Position numbers and translations under genes: made by a program
The notes under the pieces: model-generated
What the model saw: the letters and a program-made list of their open reading frames with translations, nothing else
What the model was told of the DNA's origin: nothing
Databases searched by the model: none
NCBI GenBank assembly: GCA_015039315.1
Contig: WIDE01000041.1
Location: 62,001-126,000 of the forward strand
Direction of reading: 5' to 3'
Source: Clavulina sp. PMI_390
Lineage: Eukaryota > Basidiomycota > Agaricomycetes > Cantharellales > Hydnaceae
Length of the DNA: 64,000 bases
In this document: in pieces, positions 1 to 10,816 of the stretch
Layout of the letters: each line of letters starts with the position of its first letter
How positions within the stretch are numbered: the first letter of the stretch is position 1

Positions 1-1484
1 GAATGGTGCTGCCATAGATATTTGATGGATAGATGTTTGGGGAGATAATAATGAAGAAGAAGGAATAGGTGGTTGAAGCGATGCTTCAGTAGCTGCGACG
101 CCGTTCGGTACGCTCCATTGCGGGGCAAGGCTGGAATCTAGCAGGGTCTCCGCGTCTCCTGTGGCGGCCTCCGAAACAGAAGCCCCTGATATATCGGCGA
201 TCGTCTCTTTGCGTTTCTTTGCGTCCGGTGGTGCAGGGGAATCAGTTTCAGATGCTACTGCACTAGCGCTGGGGCCTGAGGCCGCCTCATCCCTCTTCCT
301 CTTGTTCCGAATCTTGGCATTTTCTTTTTGCCGCAGACGCCGCTCTTCCCCGGAGACCTCCGCTTCGCGAAGCTTTTGCACAGCGGTCTCAATAGAAGGA
401 AGTGTGACTGAGCTGACCTCCTGTGGTCGTACGAGAGCCTCAAACATGGTGATGCCTTCCCATGAGGAATTGATTGTAGAGAAGAGGGAATCCGTAAGTC
501 AGGTGACTGAAAGCTCACAAAATGACATACCGGTAAACCCGGCGTCATTCAATGCTGTGACGGTTCGTAGAACTTGTTCCATACAAGGACTGAAGCAACA
601 TATTCGTGTTGTGCGGTCTTTCTATGCGCTCGCGAGGAAGGTAAGGAAGAGGGGCGCAGTTTAGGGAGGCAAATTACCTTCAGTGCCACCTGAGCATACT
701 GAACAGCGTCCCACGGTGCTGGTAAGTCGAGGAATACTACGGCGGTGGATGTAAGAATCATTACGGAAGCAAATACAAGTAGGTCATACCAGCGTCCGCA
801 TCATCCGATAGACCAAAGCCATCTTTGCAGACGTTGCGGTGTGAAAGGGTGACACAGTCGTCCATTCCGTGTTGACTGAACTCTAGTCTACACAGGCACA
901 ATAAGGTCGGACTTAGCTTGGAAAGACGGATTGAGAATACCCACCTTGCCTTCTTTGCTCGTTCGGCATGATATTCGAACGAGTGGAGATGCCCCGTAGG
1001 TCCGATCGTCCGTGCCACGGAATGAGAAAAGGACCCCGATCCAGTGCCTGGAGAGAGAAGTGAATGAGGATACTAGACAGGCAAGCAGGGTGGCGAGAGT
1101 CTCGCCTGCTTCAATCACGACGCTTCCGGGTTTTATAGCAAGCCAAGAAGTGATATATGCGATGTCTGCCATGTAAAGGATCTGGGTTCTGTGTGGGAGT
1201 GCGAGGGTCCAGAGTTCAGGAGTGGGGCGGAGGACATGGATGTAACCACGTCCATTTCTGGATGCCACTTTGGTCCCATAAGGTATTCCTATCAGCTCTT
1301 CATGCCGATACACGCCATATCGTCCATTCAGCTCTTTGCCAGGTTCGATGGTCAATGGCAAAAGGGACTCCCTAGTCTGGAAAAATAAGCAAGATGCTGT
1401 AGCACCGGACTAAATAACCACATTACTCACCATCCATACGATTATAAGGTCGCCAGCGCGCACAAGCCGTGAGTCAGTCCACAT
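1..1484 (-). CDS. TRM61: tRNA (adenine-58-N1)-methyltransferase catalytic subunit, C-terminus cut by window edge
   Basis: Catalytic subunit of the TRM6-TRM61 complex, which makes m1A58 in the tRNA T-loop (family knowledge). The inferred start at 1484 gives MWTDSRLVRAGDLIIVW, then an intron, then the conserved GYIHVLRPTPELWTLALPHR stretch. The SAM-binding loop EAGTGSGSFSH is restored by joining the exons at 1106 and 1047. Next come the motif IGPTGHLHSFEYHAERA and the catalytic-region motif VFLDLPAPWDA, followed by CCFSPCMEQV, all typical of TRM61. At least five introns are visible, and one appears to be GC-AG (1048-1105). The Ala/Ser/Lys-rich tail is still open at base 1, so the stop lies outside the window. 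Transcription points away from the next gene, which starts near 2 kb on the other strand. The family assignment is secure; the exon join near 459-528 is inferred. Confidence 0.9.
1048..1105 (-). other. Non-canonical GC-AG intron inside TRM61
   Basis: Read on the minus strand, the upstream exon ends GAAGCAG, the intron begins GCGAGA and ends CTCTCCAG, and the next exon begins GCACTGGATCG. This join gives the glycine-rich SAM loop EAGTGSGS without a gap. No GT donor in the vicinity keeps that conserved motif in frame. Length is 58 nt, like the canonical introns around it. Confidence 0.75.
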
Positions 1485-1998
1485 TCTGTTCCAAGCTGCC
1501 AGTATTTATCCGGGCGTCGATGTACACAGACTGATACCAAACCAAACAAGGCGGGGAGGCGCATCCGAGTCGCGTCCTCGAGACCTCGCGACCTCTTGAA
1601 CGTTGCTGCCGCCGTCGACGATCAAGACTCATCCTAACGACTTGGATAGCTGGAGCAATTGCAGCTTCCTTTAACGAACGACGCGATTCTGGTGCTTTGT
1701 CCTATTAATAGTTGACTCTATCGAACGCGCAGAGGCACCGTGCAACAGCACAAAGGTCCTCGAAGCGAAACCTGCGACAGACGTAGCAGATGTATATCGG
1801 GACATTCTCCCTGCTACATCTTTGTGGCACCCTTCCTCTCGCCAGTGTGAGTCTATGGCATTCATCCTGGTCTCCATGCAATTATAGGCTTACTTTCTGG
1901 GTTAGGGCGTATTTCTTCTGTGCAAACTTGTCCTCGCGTATCTTCTAAAAGACAGCACTATAATCGATCATGCGCCCCGCCCTTCGACAGTGTCGTAC
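1485..1998. other. Intergenic region between divergent genes
   Basis: Separates the start of TRM61 (minus strand) from the inferred start of the membrane-protein gene (plus strand), so it probably holds both promoters. A short open frame on the minus strand (1671-1877) has no recognisable motif. An upstream 5' exon of the plus-strand gene could lie here, because its N-terminus is not well defined. Confidence 0.4.
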
Positions 1999-4914
1999 AT
2001 GGCTGGCGTCTCCTTGGTGAAATGCTTGCTCTCGTTGCTCCACGTGCTGGCGAAACGTGGGGACTCGCACCAATGGCGAAAGGGGTATTCTTTTCAGGAA
2101 AGGGACGAGGAGAAGGGTCTTAAAGACTCTTTGAACCCTCCCAACTCCTCTGGACAGCTCCTGCCGTTGACTATTTTCGACGTCATCCACTATATTGCAC
2201 CTCTAGCGGCATCGGCGTTCTGTTTTCAGGTGCTGGTCAGTCGCTATTTTTACTTTCGCTCTCTATCGCCGATTCTGACCGCCCTTTAGACAGAAGGCTC
2301 CAATCTAACCCTTACAGGCCAAGAAATGCTTATTATTATGGGGGCGCTCCCTACCTTGGCACTTGTGATTGAATACATCCTTATGGGCCGACGCTACCAA
2401 GCTTTCAGCAATACAATCATGATAGTGAGTAGATGTGCCCCCTTCGTCTCCTTGACTTCCATTAATCGTACTTTGTACAGCTTGGATCTATTGTCCTGTT
2501 GCAGGTTAGAACCTGCTTTGTATTGTCATACTGTCTGCACCATTCTAACATCGACTCAACCAGCCATTGCGCCCCCTCTTGTCCCCTTCAAACGCTTTTT
2601 CCTCGCTATTCCTTGCTGTGGCCCTCATGGCTTTGCATCTCTCCATGTCCCAAGATGTAAGTCAAGAAATGTGGCTGAAGCTCAAAACTCACCCGCCTGT
2701 TACCCCGCAGTACTATCGGAGAGTGGGACTTCCCCTCTCCCAGCTCAATCTCCTCCGCTTTGGGGCTGAGAGCACGACCCTGACGCTTCTCGCTCTGATT
2801 TGGTACTCGGAGCCTGGCACAGAGAGCTGGTGGGCTAGTGGCGCATCCATCGTCTCTGTTGTTCTACACGGAGTAATCGAATATTCTTCCTCGATCATTC
2901 TAAGTCGTGAGTCCCTTGATCACGTCCATAATTCAGCGCATCTTAATCCGGCTTGTTAGATGGTAATCTTGCGTTGTTACTGGCGCTCAACACTTCCCCA
3001 TTGCTTACCAAGGCGACAAGTTGGGTATCGCAAAGCTCGGAGAGTCCTGGGATTGCGATCACTTCTATCATCGTCCTAACAATTTCCATCATCGGATTGG
3101 GCATCCAACAGCCCGAAGAGATCGAACGACCTCAATCACAGGATCAGTATCATGTGGTGCTGCCCTATTTTGATCGATTCGGCGGATTGTGGCGGGATCT
3201 TGGCCCTATGAGGCGACGAGCGACAGTTTTTGAGCTGTATACTCTCATCCTTGCGGCTCTCGTAGCAACTCATCCGCCCGCCAACATTATCTTGGAGCCG
3301 GCGCAGTATCGAGACATTCTGGCGTCCCCACTATTCATGGACCTCTCAGCGGATACCTTCCTCGTTTCTCCATCCATTATGAGCAAGCAATGCCATCGCA
3401 GGCGGCTGGTATCCCATGATTACATTGACCAGCACCCTCATCCGCCTGCAAACGAAACCTTGGCCCATTACTCGCAGCAGTTCAACAACACTTTAGTTGT
3501 AGTGTTCTTCAGCCACGCTCGGTATGACGTCAATCTGGATTCCTACCTTGAAATGTATACACCATACTTCCCCAATGTATGTCCTGATATTGAATTGTGG
3601 CAGCGGTTATTGATAGCTTATCCCTTCGCAGATCATATTTGTTGGGCCAGGAAATCGAGAGGATCAGGGGCATCGACATGTGTACGATGTAGTTGTAGAC
3701 TCGTTAGTCTTGCTTTTGCCTCTCTGGATCCGTGCGCTTACTGATGCTCTCCATAGGTACCAGTCTGCCGAAGATCTCTCAGACGACCTACACTACCGTA
3801 TGGCAGGTCGAGTACGTTTATGCGATCAAGAACTGCCAGTTTCTGTGCTGACCGTTTAACCTCCATAGATGGCCCACCATATGCTTTACACTGTCCTTAA
3901 AGATCATGTTAGCGAGGAAGACTGCTATGATGGGTATCTGTGGGTGCCGTTTGATACGTTCCTGAATGTGCCTCGACTGCTGCAGTTCGATCAGCAAAAA
4001 GTGTGGTATCATAGTCCTTTTGGCGTCATCGTCCCGAATCCTGCACTTAAGAATGAGTCCATGCATGCGCCGCCTGCAAAGATCTCTCCTGATCCTTACG
4101 GTAACGTGACGGAAATATGGAGGCATTGGGGTCCCGATTGGTGGTACGTGTCTATACGCTGCATTGTCACTTTCTGAGAGCAAGACAAGCTGATAGTCAC
4201 GAACCTAGGTGGGGGTAAGGCGACCGGCTCAACCTACGTATCGAATCCTAATTGACCTAAATGCACCTTCTAGCGAACCACATTTCGGCCTTAACGTCTG
4301 CATCACCGCCTTCGAGAAAGTCCCTCAACACATGCGCACACAGCTTGCATCGCTCACGGATAACAAGACTCGTTTTATTGGTGGCAGCAGTGATACGATT
4401 TACTTCCCCAGTAGGTCGCGCATCTAACCCCCCAATGCTACCCCCCCGTCCTTCTCATCAGTGTGCTGCTACATCAGGTCGATATCACAATGATCTCCTC
4501 GAGCTATTAGACCTGTTCCTAGACACCAACTGTTTCCTTGAGATCGCGTTACCAACAATCACCCATCTCATCCTCTCCCCTAACGATCAGATACAGTTCC
4601 TGGATCATGTACGTGACAGGCCCTGATATCTGAGCTCCGCCATATCTCGTCTGACATCGAATTGCCATAGTGGTGGATCTATAACCCTCCCTTCAATGCA
4701 TCATTTGTGCAAAATCAGTGGGAGATCGGGTATGAGGTGGATACATTCCATACGTACGTAACTAGACTGGACTGTGTGTCCATTCCGCTTACCTTTCATA
4801 TCAGCTTTCATTGGGGAGACATTATAGACGGCGTTTTCCAGGCATATCCTGGAATCATTGACGAGGCGCGGAAAGTTATGAGACTGTCGTTCACGAGACA
4901 GGGATTCCGTTAAT
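1999..4914 (+). CDS. Polytopic membrane protein with conserved lumenal C-terminal domain, function unknown
   Basis: I do not recognise a named function. The N-terminal third carries several hydrophobic segments: DVIHYIAPLAASAFCFQVL near 2180, MLIIMGALPTLALVIEYIL at 2326, a segment near 2590, two around 2780-2900, and one around 3050-3110. The long C-terminal part (about 3120-4910) is hydrophilic, with several N-x-S/T sequons (for example NET, NNT, NVT, NKT, NAS), suggesting a secretory-pathway lumenal domain. Distinctive motifs are WRHWGPDWWW (across an intron at 4142), LFLDTNCFLEIALPT, HWWIYNPPFNASF and FHWGDIIDG. The style recalls lumenal glycosyltransferase-like proteins, but that is a guess; I believe similar hypothetical proteins occur in other agaricomycetes. 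About nine introns. The first exon and the splice around 2240-2317 are uncertain: the acceptor at 2317 only stays in frame if a weak donor (GTCGCT) is used. Confidence 0.6.
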
Positions 4915-5094
4915 TATGATGGGTTTAGTAATGTAATGCACTAACACGACAACATCCACGGACAGAGACTACAATTTACGATATTATCTCCGGAATTATG
5001 CTATTTCTACGTCTCATCTTACACCGCTGCATGTAAGACTCCAGATACCCAAGTATACCCGCATTGATATCAAATAGTGTACCTTGATGACTGA

Positions 5095-7809
5095 TCAAAG
5101 CCGCGTTATCTTCTTGCCATGCATACCAGGTTGATCGTTCCACATTATTCGGCTCTTGGGTAAGCGAGCTGTATATTGTCGACCCTTACGAGCATATGAG
5201 CGAAGCAGCCTTGACCAGAAGGACTTGCGCCTCCAAGAAGTCGTCGCCGGGGTGGTTCCTGATCCCTCGGTGGTAGCACCGTCCCACGAGGGTTCTTTTG
5301 AGGACTCTCCAATCGATCGCTGGATTTGGGAAGCAGTCTCTCGGCGGGCGAAAACCTCGACCGAGGGGAGGCTCTTCGTTATAGAGTAGAGTAGCCGCAC
5401 TTGATGATGGGGCATGCCGTATCGTCAGTTATGGTCGCTCACAAAGGCAGGGTATTGACGTACAATCAGGGAAGTGCAGGTCTTTGACCTTGGTTCTCGA
5501 CGGCACCAGGGGAGACTGCTTGGGGTCAGGCCAGATGCGAATAGCCAACTCTGTCACCTGTGATGGTGTGTTCGCCGGCTCAACAAAGATTCGAAGCACT
5601 TTATCGTTCGTAGACGTGTGGAAGATGACATTCGAGTTCTAGAGCCGAATAAGAAGACAGATCAGAGAAGTGGAAGAAACTCGTAACGAGGTAGTGACAG
5701 ACCTGATGTGGGGCAACTTCCTTGATCTCTTCGAGAATCTTCGTAAGGAGCCCGACGCATCCACTGAATACTTTGCCGCCCACACCATGCTGTCCAAAGA
5801 GGAGCACATCCATTTCATGAAGCGGAATATACTGGAAACCGAATATTTGCTTCGTGTTGTGATGTGCAACAAATACTCCGTCCATCATACCAATCCAGGC
5901 TTGGAAGCTGATGAGAGCAAAAACCCTCTCAGGAATGAAAGGAGCATACTGAATATGCCCAGACTCACAAATACTCTAGCATCCCGGACCGAAGGAGATC
6001 GAACCGCTCTTTCTCGAAGCTCTCAAACGGCCCTGTCATTTTGCGAATGACGTATCCAGAGTTTTCCTGGAGGGAAATCAACGGGCACAGTGAGAATATA
6101 GGTCATAATATGAACGCCAAGCAGTATATACCTCGAGATCAGACAGGCCATGGCGTACAGCTGTCACCGCCCTTGTTTTCAGGTCGAATACTCCCGTACC
6201 TGGAAGATTGAGGTTGCGACAGTCAAGTTGAGATCGCATCACAAGGTTCTCTGCCTTTGGTCATTGAGTGTTTGTCAGTAACGATGGGGTACCTGGGGAG
6301 AGCAGAAACGCACGAGAGAGAATTGATATGCTTGTTCAGTGTTCGGAGGAGTTCCTGAGTATCCTTTCTTTAGCCGCTGAAATTCCTCGCTTGGCATAAT
6401 GAGGAAATTCTCTAGCATCGTGCCCTAGATACGGAATGAGAAATATCAAGTATGTTGGAGCGAAGCAAGCCTACTAATTCAAGTAACACCCTATTTGCCG
6501 GCTTGTCAGCTGGGTCGTCGTCAGAATCAATGGAGTATACGCCGTCATCGTATGTCAACTTGATGCTGACTGGCATTTTTGCAGCGGGGGTGAAAGTCTT
6601 TGGCTAAAAAAGAATTAGATGGAGACTGCGGAGAATGGTAGCATCCCACAAACCGCTGTAGCAAAGGACGAGGAGAACGAAGAGACGTCGAACTTCCGGA
6701 ACCTCGTGAGCGCAAAGTAAATTTGTGCAAGTAATCCAGTCAAGGACGAGGTAGACCCGACAAAGTCCTTTTCATGGAATTTTGCTAAATCACGCAACGC
6801 CTATAGACGGCCGTAATTATTCAATGAGCATCAGGTTATGACTGAATGAAGACCTACACTATGCTTGGAGCTCGGAGTGAAGGGGCTGAGCCGATCAAAG
6901 TCGAAATCAGCCAACGGTGGGATATTCTCTAGATAGGGGTCAAAGTTGTATATGTGAGAATGGGGGTCCCGTAACACGAAAGGCGCCGGACTATCAGATA
7001 TGAGTGTAAGGAGGGTGCACGGCGGACAGAGGGAAAGAGTAAAGGCACTTGAAGAGGACACGCTCAAGTCCGTGAGCCAAAGTAGGGACTGGGGGATCAC
7101 TGCTTGAACGCTTGAGCCCTGTCATTGTGCAAAAAGCTCGTTAGAATATCGAAATGGAAAAAAACTTGGACTTACGCAGGATCGGAAGATGAGGGACGCG
7201 TTCATGAGGCGATCGTTGTTGCGACGATACTGGGGTTACAGTCTCTGATGTTTTCCTCTTTTTGACTGGGATAGATTTAGTGGATTCTCCTGGTGATTTT
7301 GTTGTAGCATCTTTTGGAGCGTGCTTGTCAAGGTCACCTTGAAGGACGTTCCTCAGGGCAGTCTCCAATAACTTCTCACTCTCCGACGTCGAGTCCGAGG
7401 CCTTCAGTACTTTCATTAAGGTCTGTGCGGCTTCTATGACATGAGACGAAGGTGATGAAGATATGAGGGCGGCGGGTGTACTAGCTCCTGTGTGGGTTGA
7501 AGTAGTCGGGCTCCCAGCTTTGGAGGAAGGGGGTGGCTGCCGAGAGAAAGAATCCAAGGTTAGTTTAGAGCCGGATTCACTGTCTTGAGCTTGGGGTGAT
7601 CCATTATCGATCAACTTGGGGGGAGTATCATGCAATATTTGGGAGTGTGCAGTTGATGAGGCAGTTCGGAGTTGAAGAGCAGATTGCTGTGAGACTCTGG
7701 AGAATTGGGTCACGCATCGTAACCTATTGCGACTAGCTGAGAGAACGAAGATGCACCTTGGAGATGAGGACCGGAGGGCGAGAGTTGTTTTGTACACATA
7801 CTTGAACAT
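5095..7809 (-). CDS. PET127: Mitochondrial membrane-associated RNA-processing protein Pet127
   Basis: Pet127 is a mitochondrial inner-membrane protein involved in 5' processing and turnover of mitochondrial RNA and in stimulating the mitochondrial RNA polymerase (family knowledge). The start at 7809 gives MFKYVYKTTLALRSSSPRC, basic and hydroxylated like a mitochondrial presequence. It is followed by a Ser/Thr/Pro-rich linker. The conserved core is split over several exons: LRDPHSHIYNFDPYLENIPP and ADFDFDRLSPF (near 6900-7000), GSTSSLTGLLAQIYFAL (about 6700-6760), MPVSIKLTYDDGVYSIDSD (about 6510-6580), MRSQLDCRNLNLPGTGVFD (about 6220), EENSGYVIRKMTGPFESFEKER (about 6000-6090), then MMDGVFVAHHNTKQIFGFQY (5888) and VLRIFVEPANTP (about 5560-5600). 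Roughly eight exons. The last exon (to 5095) is basic and not clearly conserved, so the true stop may differ. It is convergent with the membrane-protein gene, about 180 bp away. Confidence 0.88.
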
Positions 7810-8207
7810 GAAGAGTGTAAAGATTTGCCCAGAACCTGGCTATGGAGGAAGCGAGTCTGGCAGATGGAAACCGTCGCTCCCGTGCAGGTCGAGGGCGCAC
7901 GCGGTCTCAAATATATTGGAGATGGTTTATTTAGGTTTCGTAGTCTGGCGCTCTGTGTCGCTTGTGGTCGGAGGTGGTGCATGCAATTCCAGGGTGGTGC
8001 ACGACAAGAGCTCTCAGACTTCAGTGACAGTATACGCGTAGAACGATCTAATAAACTTCGTTGGTCAGTGAATACCCTCGGTGTGACTGGATGTGTGTAT
8101 ACTTCCACTCACCAAGAGATGTCGAGGGTCCTCGAGTTTGGAAAGAAATAATTGGTGGCTTGTCACGCGCAAGTCACGTCGGAGGCTGATTCACCACCCT
8201 TGTGTGA
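7810..8207. promoter_or_regulatory. Intergenic region, divergent PET127 / cupin promoters
   Basis: 398 bp between two starts that face apart. A minus-strand open frame overlaps it (7710-8108), but it runs into PET127 exon 1 in another frame and has no family motif. No specific operator was recognised. Confidence 0.4.
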
Positions 8208-9402
8208 ATGGCTCCCTCACCCATCCTTACTCTCTCCAAGGAGCACTTGAAACCCGAGATACTAGACAAAGATGATATCACGACCCATATTCTTGCCGGC
8301 GATCTGATCCATCCATTCGTTCTTGGGGGCCTCAAAGCCCGATTCATCTCCCTCCCACCTGGCACCCGTACGATCCCAGAGGCCCATTCGCATGAGTCCG
8401 TGTTTGCCTACATTATCTCTGGATCTGGTACTTTCTGGAATCATGGGGACACATATGGGATGGCTCAGAATGACTGTACCGGTCTTCGTGGAGGTACTGG
8501 ACTTGCGTTCGCGTTCATCAATGATGCACATAGCGAGGAGCCTCTCTCTTTGCTGCTCCTAAGCGAAGCCGATAGTGCTGATCGAATCGCATACTTTGGA
8601 TCAGCTGGTGTGAGAGTCTATTCCATAGCACACCACATCAATCAATCATGACACTGTCCTCATAGGCTCGCCTCTCCACATGGGTAGATCCACCCTCGAA
8701 ACCTATGGGTACTCATGACGGGTTGCCACTAGCTAAAGTCATGAATGGGGGGGCCGAAACAGCTTCGAACGCGTCGAAAGATAATTCAGACGACTTCTGG
8801 CCTTCCACCATCTTCCACTCTCTTGTCATGTCCATTCCCAATCTGCTATCTGCCCCCGAGACAGCAGAGATCGCACCGCTCTCAATCCTCGCATCCCTCA
8901 CCTCGTCGGCCAACTGCCACTATACAGTCACACAGACGGTGGTGCAAGCCCATTGTCGGGCCCCGGCATACGGCCCACGAGCCCATAGCAAAGAGAGTCG
9001 TCTGATCTTCATATGCGCAGCTTCTCCGGAAGGGGGCGCGAAACTCTGGCTAGATGGCGAGGCATCGGATCTGGTCACTGGAGCATGTATCCGGCTGGAG
9101 GCCGGGAGTGGAATCTCATGGTGTATTCTCAACGAAGGTGATGAAGAACTCATCTTCCTAGAGTTCGCTCAAGTGAGTGCACAGGTATTCACCTCCAGTT
9201 TTCCAAGTCTATAACAACATGAACCTTTCAGGATGTAGAAGATGACGCGGTGTTCTTCCCATTGGCGAAGTCAGCCGGCATCGAGCAGGAGATTCAGAAG
9301 ATCTGTGTAGACGAGTTGGCGAAAACATGGTGGGATCAAGCCCCGGCTCGAAAGTTGGGAAACTATCCAGCAAACCCTAGAGATGTGGGTAGCCATGCTT
9401 AG
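8208..9402 (+). CDS. Cupin-domain protein, function unknown
   Basis: Small cytosolic-looking protein of about 360 residues with no signal peptide. Residues around 60-80 hold a cupin motif 1: GTRTIPEAHSHESVFAYIISGSG fits G-x5-H-x-H-x3-E-x6-G with His, His and Glu as likely metal ligands (position 8365-8430). A weaker second half (exon 8666-9170) contains VVQAHCRAPAYGPRAHSKESR and GACIRLEAGSGISWCI, which looks like a second, degenerate cupin barrel; bicupin is an inference. Two introns: 8610-8665 (phase 0, joining YFGSAG to ARLSTWVDPPS) and one from about 9171 to 9230. The start at 8208 gives MAPSPILTLSKEHLKPEIL. Without enzymatic relatives I can name, the substrate is unknown. The stop is 96 bp from the derlin stop (convergent genes). 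Confidence 0.75.
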
Positions 9403-9497
9403 AGGGAGCCTATGTGATGCAAATAAACGTGTAGCTTTGAAGATCAATAGCAATGTATCAATGGCAGTGTAGAAATACAAGGAGGGAGCCTTTGTGG

Positions 9498-10409
9498 TTA
9501 CGCATCGCCGACCAATCGACGCCTGAAAGAGAAAGTTAGAATTTAGGTCTCAAGAATAATTCGAGAATGAACTTACAGCGGCCCTGGCGCCTTGACAAGT
9601 ATACCACTCCCTCCAATTGCTTCACGCACCCAAACATCCCTAATGAACCACCCAACGTGCCCAACAGCACATCCAACGAGATCACCCGCTGCTGCACTCC
9701 AAGTTCCATTAATGATCCAGCTGAAAGCAACAAGGGCCAATGGAAGATATGGTGCAGTAATGGTGACGAGTCCGAACAGAGAGATCTGAGTGGACGGGTG
9801 TCTTCTTGACCAGAGATATATCGGCACGAACGCCAATGGTGCAGAGAGGAAGGGAAGCGTGAAGAGGGGTGATACAATGAGTAGCATGACAGATGATTGA
9901 ATCAGAAGCCAGAGATAATCGGCTCTAGCATTGGCGAAGGAAGATTCTTCGAGCATTCGAGAGTACCGCATGCTGAGAGAAAGTTCAGTCAGCAAGCATA
10001 GTGAAGGATGAAGTTTGTGAGAATACTCCAGCGAGACTCACAAGAAGAATAGATGGAATACAAAATCGAGGGATAGGGATCCAAAATACAAAAACGTCGT
10101 GACTGTTCTCCATGGCTAAATAGAAGGTGGCGACGTGGCGGAATGTCAGAAAAGACTCTAGGGCAATTCGGTTGTTAAATAACGAACCTGATAGTCCTCA
10201 AATGCGGACTTGTAGCTGAAATACAGCTGTAGGGGTGTTACTATCTGACATTGCTGGGGGGTAACATAGATTCCTCAGCCGGGCATGCGTGTAGCACGCT
10301 GGTGCAGCACGGAACTCACGACGGCGACACTCAGAGCGACCGATAGCCCTAGCCATGTTCTAGTGATAGGAGGTATTTCTCGGACCCAAGCTTCGATACC
10401 AACTGGCAT
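9498..10409 (-). CDS. DER1: Derlin / Der1-like ER membrane protein
   Basis: Derlins are rhomboid-fold ER proteins without protease activity that act in retrotranslocation of misfolded proteins (ERAD). Exon 1 starts at 10409 with MPVGIEAWVREIPPITRTWL, the usual derlin N-terminus, followed by a first membrane segment. Exon 2 encodes CQIVTPLQLYFSYKSAFED, exon 3 PWRTVTTFLYFGSLSLDF (the derlin WR-T-FL-FG motif), and the main exon contains MRYSRMLEESSF and hydrophobic segments LLIQSSVMLLIVSPLF and APYLPLALVAFSW. The frame appears to stop at 9573, but GTAAGT sits right at that point and an acceptor lies near 9531. Splicing gives APGPLRRLVGDA and a stop at 9498, a more complete tail. The NGT in the loop is a possible glycosylation site. 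Assignment secure. Confidence 0.9.
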
Positions 10410-10816
10410 GTCGACTCAGTCGAGGGTGAGAATTGGGAGTGCGAATCAAGTTGGCACTGTCACATGTTGACTCCGAGCCCCGAGTTTGTGCCAGTCACAG
10501 CGCCGTGTACCCCTAGGCTGCTTCATCATAGCACCATGTCCACATTCAGGACTCAACCACCATCTAGGGAAATGTCGAAATCGTCATGCTCGCACCCACG
10601 TTCATAACGATAAGGTCCTTCAGCTTAAGAGCTCACTCGAAATATGAGTACCATACAACTCCCAAGAAAGCCCCCAAGCTCCGAGCGCAAAAAGGATCAT
10701 ATATATGCTATATATTATAGGTGATAAAGGTCAAAGCCTTAACGGTGGAGCTATGAGGAGTGAGTTGAGCGGATTAAACAGTATGACCAAGAGCTCAGGG
10801 TTGACAGAGCTGAAGC
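10410..10816. other. Intergenic region upstream of DER1
   Basis: Lies between the DER1 start and the stop of the next minus-strand gene. It contains an AT-rich run near 10689-10715 (alternating TA) that could be part of the 3' region of the upstream gene. No gene seen. Confidence 0.4.

Noticed and set aside
7710..8108. Minus-strand open frame upstream of PET127
   Set aside because: Overlaps PET127 exon 1 in a different frame and lacks any conserved motif.
10685..10720. TA-rich run as possible transposon end or microsatellite
   Set aside because: Short and imperfect, with no inverted repeats or transposase nearby.
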